Made by a program: the position numbers and the translations under genes | Notes under the pieces: model-generated | What the model saw: only the letters and a program-made list of their open reading frames with translations | Database searches by the model: none | Told to the model about the DNA's origin: nothing | Part shown: piece by piece, positions 5,773 to 6,122 of the stretch | Layout: each line of letters begins with the position of its first letter | Position numbering within the stretch: position 1 is the stretch's first letter | Assembly (NCBI GenBank): GCA_049317345.1 | Contig: JBMOIL010000142.1 | Coordinates: 1-6,122, forward strand | Source of the DNA: Mxb001 sp049317345 | Lineage (GTDB): Bacteria > Actinomycetota > Actinomycetes > S36-B12 | Direction of reading: 5' to 3' | DNA: 6,122 nucleotides

Positions 5773-6122
5773 TAGCGGGCCGCTCGCCGCGCGGTGACGA
5801 ACTCCTTGGCGCGGCGCACCGCGGTGGCCGCGTCTGCGGCGTAGCCGTCGGCCCCGCAGACATCGGCGTACTCCTGGGTGACGGGCGCGCCGCCGACCAT
5901 GATGACGACCTTGTCGCGCAGGCCGGCCTTCTCGATGGCGTTGATGTTGGCCTTGAACATCGGCATGGTCGTGGTGAGGAAGGCGGACATGCCCACGATG
6001 TCGGGCTGGTGCTCCTCGATCGCGGCGACGAACTTCTCCGGCGGCACCTGCACGCCGAGGTCGATCACGGTGAACCCTGCGCCCTCGAGCATGATGTTGA
6101 CGAGGTTCTTGCCGATGTCGTG
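5772..6122 (-). CDS. Corrinoid (B12-binding) methyl-carrier protein, C-terminal Rossmann domain (5' end outside window)
   Basis: The last 116 residues are visible; the N-terminal helical cap domain and the start lie beyond the right edge. The first visible codon is His, in HDIGKN: this is the H-x-x-G half of the DxHxxG cobalamin motif, whose His is the lower cobalt ligand. It is followed by VIDLGVQVPPEKF, the S-x-L-type motif GMSAFLTTTM (residues 44-53 of the visible part) and the VGGAPV motif (76-81), then GADGYAADAATAV and an Arg/Ala-rich end. This is the MtgC/MtbC/MttC type of small two-domain corrinoid protein. It shuttles a methyl group on cobalt from a substrate-specific methyltransferase to the pterin methyltransferase. 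The TAG stop overlaps the GTG of the MetV-like gene by one base. The substrate-specific partner is not in the window; it is expected upstream, to the right. Confidence 0.94.
   Translation of the reverse strand, partial: HDIGKNLVNIMLEGAGFTVIDLGVQVPPEKFVAAIEEHQPDIVGMSAFLTTTMPMFKANINAIEKAGLRDKVVIMVGGAPVTQEYADVCGADGYAADAATAVRRAKEFVTARRAAR

Overview
This GC-rich window (about two-thirds G+C by eye) comes from a bacterium, most plausibly an actinobacterium. The evidence for that is the base composition, a GTG start lying almost on its own promoter, and a first-60-residue match at one end to the dimethylglycine oxidase/GcvT-type flavoprotein family common in actinobacteria. This assignment is inference, because no rRNA or phylogenetic marker is present. 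Every gene I can support is on the minus strand, so transcription runs right to left. I see no tRNA, rRNA, CRISPR array, insertion sequence or phage gene.

From 6122 down to 1048 lies a tightly packed, translationally coupled operon of six genes. In order of transcription these are: a corrinoid (B12-binding) methyl-carrier protein whose first visible residue is the cobalt-ligating His; a small Cys-rich MetV-like protein (MTHFR C-terminal type domain); a MetF-like methylenetetrahydrofolate reductase; a pterin-binding methyltetrahydrofolate:corrinoid methyltransferase (AcsE/MtgA/MtrH type); a [2Fe-2S] ASKHA-fold reductive activator of corrinoid proteins (RACo/RamA type, DUF4445); and a DUF1638 protein of unknown function. 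Junctions are overlaps of 1, 4, 4 and 29 nt plus one 7-nt gap.

From 1047 to 881 is a 167-bp intergenic stretch. It holds stem-loops that may end the operon transcript, then a candidate promoter and palindrome in front of the next gene.

From 880 to 1 are a GntR/FCD-type regulator and, 39 nt further on, the start of an FAD-dependent oxidoreductase of the dimethylglycine oxidase/sarcosine dehydrogenase family. It is cut by the window edge.

Working model (inference): a substrate-specific methyltransferase, probably just outside the right edge, moves a methyl group from a methylated amine or ether onto the corrinoid protein. The pterin methyltransferase passes it to tetrahydrofolate. MetF with MetV oxidises methyl-THF to methylene-THF. 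The RACo protein re-reduces Co(II) corrinoid that has been accidentally oxidised. The neighbouring dimethylglycine oxidase-like gene suggests the substrate could be glycine betaine or a related betaine: one methyl would leave by the corrinoid route to give dimethylglycine, and the rest would be removed oxidatively. The pairing of a corrinoid methyl-transfer module, classically studied in anaerobes, with a flavoprotein demethylase and a DUF1638 protein is the most interesting aspect of the window.
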